From Mediterraneibacter gnavus ATCC 29149 (GTDB taxonomy: Bacteria; Bacillota; Clostridia; Lachnospirales; Lachnospiraceae): a stretch of 64,000 bases of DNA. Under the pieces are notes generated by a model. The model saw only the letters and a program-made list of their open reading frames with translations. It made no database searches and was not told the origin of the DNA. The DNA lies in assembly GCF_008121495.1 (NCBI RefSeq), contig NZ_CP043051.1, forward strand, positions 2,685,001-2,749,000. Reading direction: 5' to 3'. Each line of letters begins with the position of its first letter. Positions within the stretch are counted from its first letter, which is position 1. Made by a program: the position numbers and the translations under genes. Shown here piece after piece: positions 23,405-32,012 of this stretch.

Positions 23405-25756
23405 ATGAAAGAGGAAACAATCATAAGGATATCTGTCCGCAGCCTTGTAGAATTTATTCTGCGGGAAGGGGACATTGACAACAGAGTGTCCGGCAGTATG
23501 GAAAAAGATGCCATGCTGCTGGGCGGTAAAATACACCGCAAAATACAAAGCCGTATGGGAACGAATTACACAGCGGAGGTTCCGCTTAAAATACAGATGC
23601 CGTGCGATGGGTTTGTTTTGCAGATAGAAGGGCGCGCCGATGGAGTTTTGAAAGATGACGGAAAAGTCCTGATCGATGAGATCAAGGGGATTTTGCGAAG
23701 TCTGGAACATCTGGAAGCGCCCGTTCCCGTTCATTTGGCTCAGGCAAAATGTTATGCTTATATTTATGCAGTTCAGAATTCTTTGAAGTGCATTGACGTT
23801 CAGATGACGTATTGTCAGATGGAAACAGAGGAAATCCGCAGGTTTTGCCAGGAATTTGAATTTCAAGAGCTTCAGACGTGGTTTCAGGATCTGGTGACAC
23901 AATATGAAAAATGGGCAAAATTTGAAATTGAATGGCGGAATGTACGCAATGATTCGATCCGGCAGATTGAGTTTCCTTTTCCCTATCGAGAAGGACAGCG
24001 CGACCTGGTGGCCTCGGTATACCGCACGATCTTGCGAAAGAAAAAGCTGTTTATCCAGGCGCCTACCGGAGTGGGAAAAACAATGGCAACTGTATTTCCG
24101 GCAGTGAGGGCAATGGGGGAAGGGCTGGGAGAAAAGATTTTTTATCTGACAGCGAAGACGATTATGAGGACAGTTGCAGAGCAGGCATTTTCCCTGTTGA
24201 AAGAAAAGGGGCTGTTGTATAAGACCATTACGCTGACAGCAAAAGAAAAAATCTGTTTTTGTGAGGAGGCAGAGTGCAATCCGGATGCCTGTCCTTATGC
24301 AAAAGGACATTTTGACAGAGTGAATGATGCAGTTTTTGATCTGATCACACATTCCGGCGACTGGAGCAGAGAGGTTCTGGAAGAACAGGCGAAAAAGTAC
24401 ATGGTCTGTCCGTTTGAGATGTCTCTGGATGTGTCCAACTGGGCAGATGCAGTGATCTGTGATTACAATTATGTGTTTGATCCGCAGGCTCATATAAAGC
24501 GCTTTTTCTCAGAAAGTGGAAAAGAGGAATACCTGTTTCTGATCGATGAGGCGCATAATCTGGTGGAGCGGGGAAGGGAGATGTATAGTGCATCTCTATA
24601 CAAAGAAGATTTACTGGAAGTAAGAAAACTGGTAAAGGCAGAGGATCCGAAACTGGCAAAGCGTTTGTCAGAATGTAATCAGCAGTTTTTGGAATTAAAG
24701 AGAGAGTGTGAACATTATCAGATTTTAAAAAGTGTATCGCATATTGCGTTAAAGCTGATGAATGTGCTTTCGAAACTGGAAGATTATCTGGAAGAGTGCA
24801 AGGATGCAGAAAAGAAAAAGCGGGTGCTGGATTTTTATTTTGCAGTGCGCAGTTTTTTAAATATCCATGATATCATGGATGAAAATTATGTGATCTTTTC
24901 GGAAATGATGGAAGACGGAAGGTTTCAAATCAAGCTTTTTTGCGTCAATCCGGCGGTGAATCTTCAAAATTATCTGGAACAGGGAAGCAGTACGATTTTC
25001 TTTTCTGCAACACTGCTTCCGGTTCATTACTATAAAAAGCTGCTTAGTGTTGAGAAAGATGATTATGCAGTGTATGCACATAGTTCTTTTCCGCAGGAAA
25101 ATAAATTTCTTTTTATTGGAACGGATGTAAGTACCCGTTATACAAGAAGGGGAGAGAGTACATATCAGAGATTTGCCAGATATATTGCAGTGATGGCAGA
25201 ACAGAAAAAAGGAAATTATATGGCGTTTTTTCCATCGTACCGTTTTTTGGAAGAGGTACATACGTGCTTTTTGGAGTGTGTTGATCACGAAGTCGACAGT
25301 ATCTGTCAGGTTTCGTATATGGATGAAGAACAGAGGGAAGAGTTTTTGGAGGAATTTGAACGGGAAAGAGAGAAAAGTCTGGTTGCATTTTGCGTGATGG
25401 GCGGAATTTTTTCAGAGGGGATTGATCTGACAGAGGACAAGTTGATCGGAGCAGTAATCGCCGGGACAGGGCTTCCTCAGGTGTGTACAGAACGGGAAAT
25501 TTTAAAGCAGTATTTTAATGCTGCCGATATGGATGGGTTTGACTATGCGTATCTGTATCCGGGAATGAACAAAGTTCTGCAGTCTGCCGGGAGGGTGATC
25601 CGAACGGAAAGTGACAGAGGTGTGATCCTGTTGTTGGATGACAGGTTTCGGGAAATGCGATACCGGGAAGTGTTTCCGAGAGAGTGGCAGCAGTATCAAC
25701 TGGGAAGTGTGAAAAATCTGGAACAAGAAATACGGACTTTCTGGGAAAGTCCGTAA
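23405..25756 (+). CDS. XPD/DinG-type helicase with N-terminal Cas4/RecB-like nuclease domain
   Basis: This is a 783-residue DNA repair-type protein. The first ~180 residues carry PD-(D/E)XK marks of the Cas4/RecB type: LGGKIHRKI (His44), EGRAD (Asp79), LIDEIKG (Asp91, Glu92, Lys94) and QAKCYAY (Gln113, Tyr117). A superfamily 2 helicase follows: Walker A APTGVGKT (219-226), YLTAKT, DEAH (381-384) and motif VI SAGRVIRTESDRG. Cysteines 284, 286, 291, 296 and 335 lie where XPD/DinG hold an Fe-S cluster. It follows the SPFH gene by 5 bases. Nicking or end-processing coupled to unwinding is inferred; the biological role is unknown. Confidence 0.87.
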   Translation: MKEETIIRISVRSLVEFILREGDIDNRVSGSMEKDAMLLGGKIHRKIQSRMGTNYTAEVPLKIQMPCDGFVLQIEGRADGVLKDDGKVLIDEIKGILRSLEHLEAPVPVHLAQAKCYAYIYAVQNSLKCIDVQMTYCQMETEEIRRFCQEFEFQELQTWFQDLVTQYEKWAKFEIEWRNVRNDSIRQIEFPFPYREGQRDLVASVYRTILRKKKLFIQAPTGVGKTMATVFPAVRAMGEGLGEKIFYLTAKTIMRTVAEQAFSLLKEKGLLYKTITLTAKEKICFCEEAECNPDACPYAKGHFDRVNDAVFDLITHSGDWSREVLEEQAKKYMVCPFEMSLDVSNWADAVICDYNYVFDPQAHIKRFFSESGKEEYLFLIDEAHNLVERGREMYSASLYKEDLLEVRKLVKAEDPKLAKRLSECNQQFLELKRECEHYQILKSVSHIALKLMNVLSKLEDYLEECKDAEKKKRVLDFYFAVRSFLNIHDIMDENYVIFSEMMEDGRFQIKLFCVNPAVNLQNYLEQGSSTIFFSATLLPVHYYKKLLSVEKDDYAVYAHSSFPQENKFLFIGTDVSTRYTRRGESTYQRFARYIAVMAEQKKGNYMAFFPSYRFLEEVHTCFLECVDHEVDSICQVSYMDEEQREEFLEEFEREREKSLVAFCVMGGIFSEGIDLTEDKLIGAVIAGTGLPQVCTEREILKQYFNAADMDGFDYAYLYPGMNKVLQSAGRVIRTESDRGVILLLDDRFREMRYREVFPREWQQYQLGSVKNLEQEIRTFWESP
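25732..25754. terminator. Perfect hairpin between helicase and LysR genes
   Basis: ACGGACTTTC (25732-25741) and GAAAGTCCGT (25745-25754) form a 10-bp stem with a 3-base loop, ending at the helicase stop codon. T-runs are weak on both sides (AATTGT on plus; ATTTCTTG on minus). It probably ends both convergent transcripts, with limited efficiency. Confidence 0.65.
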
Positions 25757-25763
25757 TTGTACA

Positions 25764-26639
25764 TCAGTCAAAAAAACTTAAGAATTCTTTTGCTGCCTTT
25801 GAGGTCAGTACCTGTTCATTATAAGCGATGACAAGCTCACGCTCTGGCAGTTCTTCTTCTGTCTGGACGGCAAAGAGATCGCAAGTCTGCTCAGAAAGAC
25901 AGAAATTCGGAATAAATGCGATTCCGAGTCCGATTCGTGCAAGATCGATCAGAAGATCATTGCTGGTCAGCTCGATTTCAGGAACCAGATCCAGTTGATG
26001 CTGCTGGAAGAGGCGGTGCAGATATTCACTGGTGGTACTGTGCTTGTCCAACATCAGAATTGGATATTTTGACAGTTCCTGATAGGAAAGCTTCTTTCCT
26101 TTCAACTCTGCAAAATCCTGGTTGGCAATAAAAACATCATGAAATTTTTTGATCTTTTTGATCGAAGAGACATTGCTTAAGTAGCTGTTTGGGTAGTTGA
26201 CCACAATGAGATCGACCTGTCCGGATTCCAGTAATTCTACACATTTGATGGATGTCTGGTTGACAACTTTGATGTGGGCATTTGGAAATGCTTCGTGAAA
26301 TTTCTTTAAATAGGGAACCAGAAAATATCGGCAGATCGTATCACTGGCTCCAATCCGAATCTGTCCACCGGTAGAAGCTGCATCCAGAAGCTGGGATTCC
26401 CCGCGCTGGATCAGGTGCATGGCAGGTTCGATATGGCGAAGGAGGATTTCTCCTTCCGGTGTGAGCTGGACTTTTTTTGTACTGCGGATAAAAAGCACCT
26501 GATCCAGCTTGCGTTCCAGTGTTTTGATAGACTGACTGACAGCAGATTGTGAGATGAAAAGCTGTTTGGAAGCTTCGGAAAAACTCAAAGTAGATGCCAC
26601 ATGATAGAATACCTTATATAGTTCATAGTTAATATCCAT
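25764..26639 (-). CDS. LysR-family transcriptional regulator
   Basis: This 291-residue protein has an N-terminal winged helix (YKVFYHVASTLSFSEASKQL, then ISQSAVSQSIKTLERKL) and a periplasmic-binding-like effector domain (GQIRIGASDTICRYFLVPYL; IGLGIAFIPNFCLSEQ). The CysL/CysB-like appearance is not specific enough to name a ligand. It converges on the helicase and diverges from the TIGR01906 gene. Its ribosome-binding site AGGAGG lies in the loop of a 7-bp inverted repeat (26639-26657), suggesting translational or operator control. Confidence 0.9.
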   Translation of the reverse strand: MDINYELYKVFYHVASTLSFSEASKQLFISQSAVSQSIKTLERKLDQVLFIRSTKKVQLTPEGEILLRHIEPAMHLIQRGESQLLDAASTGGQIRIGASDTICRYFLVPYLKKFHEAFPNAHIKVVNQTSIKCVELLESGQVDLIVVNYPNSYLSNVSSIKKIKKFHDVFIANQDFAELKGKKLSYQELSKYPILMLDKHSTTSEYLHRLFQQHQLDLVPEIELTSNDLLIDLARIGLGIAFIPNFCLSEQTCDLFAVQTEEELPERELVIAYNEQVLTSKAAKEFLSFFD

Positions 26640-26657
26640 TATTAGACCTCCTAATAA
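26639..26657 (-). promoter_or_regulatory. Inverted repeat around the LysR gene ribosome-binding site
   Basis: On the minus strand TTATTAG and CTAATAA form a perfect 7-bp inverted repeat with GAGGT between; the right arm ends at the A of the start codon. As RNA the site would hold the Shine-Dalgarno in a 5-base loop. As DNA it could be an operator. Confidence 0.5.
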
Positions 26658-26778
26658 GTGCTCCCTGTATTATAGGGCAAAAATGAATGAATTACAATCT
26701 ATATTGTGGTAAAATATACAGGAATCGCAGAAGAATGGAAAAAATGACGAAAGCAGAAAAGACTGGGAGGTAAAATGC

Positions 26779-27498
26779 GTGAAAAAAGTACAATGGTTTT
26801 TGGGAATCGTGTTTTCTCTGGCGCTGATTCTGGTGCTGTTGATCAGCAGCTTTCAATTTGCGGCGTATGGAGATTTTGGATTTTACGAAAAAGAATATAA
26901 GAAATATGATGTGGTCTCGGATCTTGATATGGAGCTGAAAGATGTGATGTATGTGACCTATGAGATGATGGATTATCTGATCGGTGACAGAGAAAATCTG
27001 GATGTGTACATAGTGGTAGAAGGAAAAGAGCAGGACTTTTTTAATGAGCAGGACAAATTGCATATGGCTGATGTGAAAAATTTGTTTCTTGGTGGTCTTA
27101 TGGTAAGAAGAGTATCAGCGGCGGTGATGCTGCTCTGTCTTTTTGTACTTTGGGTGACAAAGGCGAATTGGAAAAAGATTCTGGCAAGAGGATATCAGAT
27201 CGGTCTTGGGATCGCCACAGCCGGAGTCGTGTTTCTGGCAGGAGCGCTGATTGTAGATTTTAATACAGCATTTACGGTATTCCATGAGATATTTTTTACC
27301 AATGATCTGTGGTTGTTTGATCCCGCTGAGGATTATATGATCCGGATGCTGCCGGAAGGTTTTTTCTATGATATGGCATTGCGCATTGGGGGAATCTTCA
27401 TTATCAGTATGCTGATCTTTCTGGCAGTCAGTGTGTTTCTCGCCAGACAGGCCAAGAAAGATGAAAATGAAAGAAAAATTAAAAGTACTTATGAGTGA
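26779..27498 (+). CDS. TIGR01906 family integral membrane protein
   Basis: This 239-residue protein begins at GTG (26779) with GGGAGG 8 bases upstream; the ATG at 26775 is in a different frame that does not encode the protein. There are four or five hydrophobic segments: residues ~5-28, ~108-127, ~138-160 and ~200-222. The extracytoplasmic part includes DLDMELKDVMYVTYEMMDYL, typical of TIGR01906 proteins in Firmicutes. The function of the family is unknown. It sits alone between the LysR gene and purL. Confidence 0.85.
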   Translation: MKKVQWFLGIVFSLALILVLLISSFQFAAYGDFGFYEKEYKKYDVVSDLDMELKDVMYVTYEMMDYLIGDRENLDVYIVVEGKEQDFFNEQDKLHMADVKNLFLGGLMVRRVSAAVMLLCLFVLWVTKANWKKILARGYQIGLGIATAGVVFLAGALIVDFNTAFTVFHEIFFTNDLWLFDPAEDYMIRMLPEGFFYDMALRIGGIFIISMLIFLAVSVFLARQAKKDENERKIKSTYE

Positions 27499-27595
27499 GT
27501 TTAATTATATTAATTATACTTATGAGAAAAAATGTGGTAAGATTACGGTAAAAAGAGTTACTTAATGTTTGAAAGAAGTGCAAAGGAGATTGTAT

Positions 27596-30500
27596 ATGAG
27601 CAACGTGAAGCGCGTATATGTAGAAAAAAAGGCAGAATTTGCCGTACAGGCAAAAGAATTGAGACATGAGATCAGAAGTTATCTTGGAATTGAAACTGTG
27701 ACAGGTGTCAGAGTTCTGATTCGTTATGATGTGGAGAATCTTTCAGAAGATACGTTTGAGAAAGCATGTAATGGGATTTTTGCGGAACCGCCGGTAGATG
27801 TACTTTATCTTGAGAGCTTTCCGGTATTTGACAAAGATCATGTATTTTCGGTAGAATATCTGCCGGGACAGTTTGATCAGAGAGCAGATTCTGCTGAACA
27901 GTGTGTGCAGTTTATCAAAGAGGACGAGTCTCCTGTGATCAAAACGGCGACAACATATGTCATCGAAGGAAACGTAACAGAGGATGAATTTGCAGCGATC
28001 AAGAATCACTGTATCAACCCTGTGGACTCAAGAGAGACAGGAATGGAAAAACCGGAAACGTTAGTGACTGTGTTTGAGGAACCGGAAGATGTGAAAGTAT
28101 TTGATGGTTTTGAGACAATGCCGGAAGCAGAATTAAAAGCGCTTTATGATTCCCTTGGGCTGGCAATGACATTTAAAGATTTCCAGCATATCCAGAATTA
28201 TTATCACGGAGAAGAGCATAGAAATCCGACTATGACAGAGATTCGTGTTCTGGATACATACTGGTCTGATCACTGCCGTCACACGACATTCTCTACAGAG
28301 TTAAAGGATGTGACATTCGGTGAAGGAGACTATAAAGAGCCGATCGTCAATACATACAAACAGTATTTAAGTGACCACAGTGAGATCTTCAAAGGAAGAG
28401 AAGATAAGTTTGTCTGCCTGATGGATCTTGCGCTGATGGCGATGCGTAAGCTGAAAAAAGAAGGAAAGCTTGCAGATCAGGAAGAATCAGATGAAATCAA
28501 TGCATGCAGTATTGTTGTTCCGATCAAAGTAGATGGAGTGGAAGAAGAGTGGCTGATCAATTTTAAAAATGAGACACACAATCACCCGACAGAGATTGAA
28601 CCGTTTGGTGGAGCGGCAACCTGCCTTGGCGGTGCAATCCGTGATCCGTTGTCAGGACGTACTTATGTATATCAGGCAATGCGTGTGACAGGAGCTGCAG
28701 ATCCGACGGTATCTGTAAAAGAGACTTTAAAAGGAAAACTTCCTCAGAAAAAACTGGTGAGAGGAGCTGCTCACGGATACAGTTCTTACGGAAACCAGAT
28801 CGGTCTGGCGACAGGACTGGTAAAAGAAATCTATCATCCGGATTATGTGGCAAAACGTATGGAGATCGGTGCAGTGCTTGGGGCTGCTCCAAGACGTGCG
28901 GTGATCCGTGAGAATTCAGATCCGGGAGATATTATCGTACTGCTCGGCGGACGTACCGGACGTGACGGATGCGGTGGAGCAACAGGTTCTTCCAAAGTAC
29001 ATACAGAAGAATCTATTGAGACTTGTGGCGCAGAGGTTCAGAAAGGAAATCCTCCGACAGAGCGCAAGATTCAGCGCTTATTCCGCAGAGAAGAAGTAAG
29101 TAAGCTGATTAAAAAGTGTAACGACTTTGGTGCGGGCGGTGTTTCTGTTGCGATTGGAGAGCTTGCAGACGGACTTCGTGTGGATCTGGATAAAGTACCG
29201 AAAAAATATGCAGGTCTGGATGGAACAGAGATTGCTATTTCAGAATCTCAGGAGCGAATGGCGGTAGTCGTAGATCCGAAAGATGTGGCAGAATTCATGT
29301 CTTATGCAAAGGAAGAAAACTTAGAAGCAGTCGAAGTTGCAGTAGTGACAGAATCTCCGAGACTGGTTTTGGTGTGGAGAGGAAATGAAATTGTCAATAT
29401 TTCCCGAGCGTTCCTTGACACCAATGGAGCACATCAGGAGACAACAGTAGAAGTTGAGATTCCTGCAAAGAAAGACAGTCTGTTCGTAAAAGAAGAAGTG
29501 ACGGATGTAAAAGAAAAATGGCTGGAGACCTTAAAGGATTTAAATGTATGCTCTCAGAAAGGTCTGGTAGAGATGTTCGATGGCTCCATCGGAGCAGGTT
29601 CCGTGTTTATGCCGTACGGTGGTCAGTATCAGATGACAGAGACACAGGCTATGGTTGCAAAAGTTCCGGTTATGAATGGAACAACAGATGCGGTTTCTAT
29701 GATGAGCTACGGATTTGATCCATATCTGTCAAGCTGGAGTCCGTATCATGGAGCGATTTATGCAGTGGTAGAGTCAGTTGCGAAGATCGTAGCCGCAGGT
29801 GGAGATTATAGCAAGATTCGTTTTACATTCCAGGAATATTTCCGTCGTATGACAGAAGATCCGAAGAGATGGAGTCAGCCGTTTGCAGCACTCTTGGGTG
29901 CATATGAAGCACAGCTTGGATTCGGGCTTCCGTCTATCGGGGGGAAAGACAGTATGTCTGGAACATTCCAGGATATTGATGTTCCACCGACTCTTGTATC
30001 GTTTGCCGTAGACATGGCAACAGAGGATGAGATTATTACTCCGGAACTGAAAAAGTCAGGAAATAAACTGGTTTGGATGAAGATTGAAAAAGATCAGTAT
30101 GATCTCCCGGTTTATACACAGCTGATGGATCAGTATGGCAAATTTGCAGCAGATATCCACAGTGGAAAGATTGTTTCCGCATATGCGCTGGATCGTCATG
30201 GTGTAATCGCTGCGGCAAGTAAGATGGCATTTGGAAATAAACTGGGTGTGAAGATCGAGCATAATCTGGATGCGGGAGAATTGTTTGCGCCGGCATTTGG
30301 AGATATTATTGCAGAAGTTCCGGCAGACAAAGTGGGAGAATTGAGCATTGCATACACGGTGATCGGTGAGGTTCTCGAAGAGCAGAAATTTGTTTATGCG
30401 GATACCGAAATTGCTCTGACAGAAGCGGAAGAAGCATGGACAGGCACTCTGGAAAGTGTATTTGCGACAAAATCTTCCGCAGATAATGATGAAGTGGTGG

Positions 30501-31351
30501 AAGAAAAGCTCTATCATACATCTGATATTCATATCTGCAGTCATAAGATCGGACAGCCGACCGTATTTATTCCGGTATTTCCTGGAACAAACTGTGAGTA
30601 TGACAGCCGTAAGGCGTTTGAGAGAGCAGGCGCAAATGTGATCACAAAGGTATTCCGTAATATGAATGCAGAGGATATCCGTGATTCTGTTGCCGAGTTT
30701 GAAAAGGCAATCGGACAGGCACAGATGATCATGTTCCCGGGTGGATTCAGTGCAGGAGATGAACCGGATGGTTCTGCAAAATTCTTTGCAACTGCATTCC
30801 AGAATGCAAAGATCAAAGAAGCAGTAGAAAAACTGTTGAATGAAAGAGATGGACTGGCGCTCGGTATCTGCAACGGATTCCAGGCACTGATCAAACTGGG
30901 ACTGGTTCCTTATGGTAAGATTGTAGGACAGACAGCGGATTCTCCAACATTGACATATAACACGATTGGACGTCATATTTCAAAGATGGTCTACACAAAA
31001 GTTGTGACAAACAAATCACCTTGGCTTGCAGGTGCAGAGCTCGGAGGGGTTTACACAAATCCGGCTTCCCACGGAGAAGGTCGTTTTGTAGCGAGTGAAG
31101 AGTGGCTGGATCAGTTATTCGCGAACGGTCAGGTAGCAACACAGTACTGCGATCCGTCAGGAAATATCAGTATGAACGAAGAGTGGAATGTCAATGGCTC
31201 CTACCGTGCGATCGAAGGTATCACAAGTCCGGATGGAAGAGTACTTGGAAAGATGGCACATTCCGAACGCCGCGGTGATTCTGTAGCAATCAATATCTAC
31301 GGAGAGCAGGATCTGAAGATCTTTGAATCCGGTGTGAAATATTTTAAATAA
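27596..31351 (+). CDS. purL: Phosphoribosylformylglycinamidine synthase, single-chain clostridial type
   Basis: This enzyme converts FGAR to FGAM in purine synthesis using ATP and glutamine. The 1251-residue chain joins all PurS/PurL/PurQ functions: an N-terminal PurS-like part, an ATP-binding synthase (DTYWSDHCRHTTF, FKNETHNHPTEIEPFGGAAT, GGRTGRDGCGGATGSS, FGLPSIGGKDSMSG), and a C-terminal class I glutaminase from about residue 985 (FPGTNCEYDS, catalytic Cys in LGICNGFQAL at ~1090, and HGEGRF). ATG at 27596 follows AAGGAG; upstream in-frame starts have no site. purA lies at 55.4 kb, but no other pur gene is adjacent. Confidence 0.96.
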   Translation: MSNVKRVYVEKKAEFAVQAKELRHEIRSYLGIETVTGVRVLIRYDVENLSEDTFEKACNGIFAEPPVDVLYLESFPVFDKDHVFSVEYLPGQFDQRADSAEQCVQFIKEDESPVIKTATTYVIEGNVTEDEFAAIKNHCINPVDSRETGMEKPETLVTVFEEPEDVKVFDGFETMPEAELKALYDSLGLAMTFKDFQHIQNYYHGEEHRNPTMTEIRVLDTYWSDHCRHTTFSTELKDVTFGEGDYKEPIVNTYKQYLSDHSEIFKGREDKFVCLMDLALMAMRKLKKEGKLADQEESDEINACSIVVPIKVDGVEEEWLINFKNETHNHPTEIEPFGGAATCLGGAIRDPLSGRTYVYQAMRVTGAADPTVSVKETLKGKLPQKKLVRGAAHGYSSYGNQIGLATGLVKEIYHPDYVAKRMEIGAVLGAAPRRAVIRENSDPGDIIVLLGGRTGRDGCGGATGSSKVHTEESIETCGAEVQKGNPPTERKIQRLFRREEVSKLIKKCNDFGAGGVSVAIGELADGLRVDLDKVPKKYAGLDGTEIAISESQERMAVVVDPKDVAEFMSYAKEENLEAVEVAVVTESPRLVLVWRGNEIVNISRAFLDTNGAHQETTVEVEIPAKKDSLFVKEEVTDVKEKWLETLKDLNVCSQKGLVEMFDGSIGAGSVFMPYGGQYQMTETQAMVAKVPVMNGTTDAVSMMSYGFDPYLSSWSPYHGAIYAVVESVAKIVAAGGDYSKIRFTFQEYFRRMTEDPKRWSQPFAALLGAYEAQLGFGLPSIGGKDSMSGTFQDIDVPPTLVSFAVDMATEDEIITPELKKSGNKLVWMKIEKDQYDLPVYTQLMDQYGKFAADIHSGKIVSAYALDRHGVIAAASKMAFGNKLGVKIEHNLDAGELFAPAFGDIIAEVPADKVGELSIAYTVIGEVLEEQKFVYADTEIALTEAEEAWTGTLESVFATKSSADNDEVVEEKLYHTSDIHICSHKIGQPTVFIPVFPGTNCEYDSRKAFERAGANVITKVFRNMNAEDIRDSVAEFEKAIGQAQMIMFPGGFSAGDEPDGSAKFFATAFQNAKIKEAVEKLLNERDGLALGICNGFQALIKLGLVPYGKIVGQTADSPTLTYNTIGRHISKMVYTKVVTNKSPWLAGAELGGVYTNPASHGEGRFVASEEWLDQLFANGQVATQYCDPSGNISMNEEWNVNGSYRAIEGITSPDGRVLGKMAHSERRGDSVAINIYGEQDLKIFESGVKYFK

Positions 31352-31378
31352 AAGAATGGTTTGATTTGAAAAACAGAC

Positions 31379-31407
31379 TTGTATTTTTTGTAACAGTCTG
31401 ATACAAT
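31379..31407 (+). promoter_or_regulatory. Promoter upstream of the RAT/terminator
   Basis: TTGTAT (31379-31384), 17 bases, TACAAT (31402-31407). It begins 28 bases after the purL stop and would produce a leader starting near 31414 that runs through the RAT and terminator. Confidence 0.65.
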
Positions 31408-31429
31408 CTAATTTGTAATTAATAGCAAA

Positions 31430-31457
31430 GGCTGTTACTGGTAATGCAGGCAAGACC
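31430..31457 (+). promoter_or_regulatory. RAT (ribonucleic antiterminator) for a LicT/BglG-type protein
   Basis: The segment reads GG-CTGTTACTG-GTAAT, then GCAGGCAA-GACC. This closely matches the LicT/SacT RAT pattern (GGATTGTTACTGC, variable loop, GCAGGCAAAACC). Its 3' end overlaps the first arm of the terminator at 31452, the arrangement needed for mutually exclusive folding: bound antiterminator protein prevents the terminator. Confidence 0.8.
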
Positions 31458-31509
31458 GAGAACAATGAGGAGCATGAGATTATTGCACCTCTTGTCTTGG
31501 TCTTTTTTT
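31452..31509 (+). terminator. RAT-linked intrinsic terminator
   Basis: AAGACCGAG (31452-31460) pairs with CTTGGTCTT (31496-31504), extended inward by ACAA-T-GAGG against CCTC-TTGT, followed by seven T. It would stop most transcripts unless the RAT is bound by a LicT-type protein. Confidence 0.9.
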
Positions 31510-31547
31510 ATGAAGAAAGTATCAATTATTCCAGGTTCGTAATCCAT

Positions 31548-31658
31548 ATGCAATTTTTTTTGCAACGGCTTTTGGAAGATTTGCTCCAGAAAGAAATTAC
31601 AGAAGAGGAAAGGGTTTATTTGATTGTACATATTTCCAGAACTACACAAAAGCAATAA
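31548..31658 (+). pseudogene. Remnant of a LicT/BglG-type antiterminator gene (end of PRD2)
   Basis: The frame of 36 codons reads LQRLLEDLLQKEITEEERVY, then LIVHISRTTQKQ and stop. This matches the last helix of the second PTS regulation domain in BglG/LicT antiterminators (EITEEE(R/K)VYL-xx-HI-x-R). The RNA-binding CAT domain, PRD1 and most of PRD2 are gone. A RAT and terminator of the right type stand just upstream, as in self-controlled licT genes, so the locus looks like a licT operon collapsed by internal deletion. No EII permease gene remains nearby. Confidence 0.7.
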
Positions 31659-31694
31659 AAATAAAAAAATGTGGAAAAAAGTAGAAAAATAGTA

Positions 31695-31723
31695 TTGACA
31701 ATCTAAAAAGTCAATAGTATAAT
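31695..31723 (+). promoter_or_regulatory. Promoter of the first tRNA unit
   Basis: TTGACA (31695-31700), 17 bases, TATAAT (31718-31723): full consensus, 44 bases before the tRNA-Val, as expected for a stable-RNA promoter. Confidence 0.92.
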
Positions 31724-31766
31724 AATCAAGCAAGTTGCGATTGAGAAAATAGCAGCTTCAAATTAT

Positions 31767-31839
31767 GGGGTCTTAGCTCAGCTGGGAGAGCATCTGCCTT
31801 ACAAGCAGAGGGTCACAGGTTCGAGCCCTGTAGGCCCCA
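31767..31839 (+). tRNA. tRNA-Val (anticodon TAC), copy 1
   Basis: The 73-base cloverleaf has acceptor arms GGGGTCT and AGGCCCC, discriminator A, D-arm GCTCAGCTGGGAGAGC, anticodon stem-loop CTGCC-TTACAAG-around TAC, and T-arm ACAGGTTCGAGCCCTGT. CCA is not encoded. The sequence is identical to the copy at 34618. Confidence 0.96.
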
Positions 31840-31856
31840 TAGATTTAAGTGAATAT

Positions 31857-31930
31857 GGCGGAATAGCTCAGTTGGCTAGAGCACACGGTTCATACCCGTG
31901 GTGTCGCTGGTTCAAATCCAGTTTCCGCTA
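31857..31930 (+). tRNA. tRNA-Met (anticodon CAT), copy 1
   Basis: The 74-base cloverleaf has acceptor arms GGCGGAA and TTCCGCT (G1-T72 wobble, as in elongator tRNA-Met of Bacillus), discriminator A, anticodon loop TTCATAC closed by CACGG/CCGTG, and T-arm CTGGTTCAAATCCAG. It lies 17 bases after tRNA-Val and is identical to the copy at 34704. An elongator role is inferred. Confidence 0.94.
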
Positions 31931-31933
31931 CGA

Positions 31934-31970
31934 AGAGAGAGGTCTGAATTTCAGATCTCTTTTGTTTTTT
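31934..31970 (+). terminator. Terminator after the first tRNA unit
   Basis: AGAGAGGTCTGA pairs with TCAGATCTCTTT around ATT (loop 31948-31950), then TTGTTTTTT. It separates the tRNA pair from the antiporter gene starting at 32013. Confidence 0.85.
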
Positions 31971-32012
31971 GCTCCAAGAGTTTTGGATAAAAAGAATAAG
32001 GGAGAAAGAAAA

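Noticed and set aside
23195-24493. Long (432-codon) minus-strand frame opposite the SPFH and helicase genes
   Set aside because: Composition is a reverse-strand shadow (Cys/His/Phe-rich); both plus-strand genes have clear family motifs.
31419-31733. Minus-strand frame over the RAT/terminator region
   Set aside because: No start signal; the plus strand there has a convincing RNA switch and a PRD-type gene remnant.
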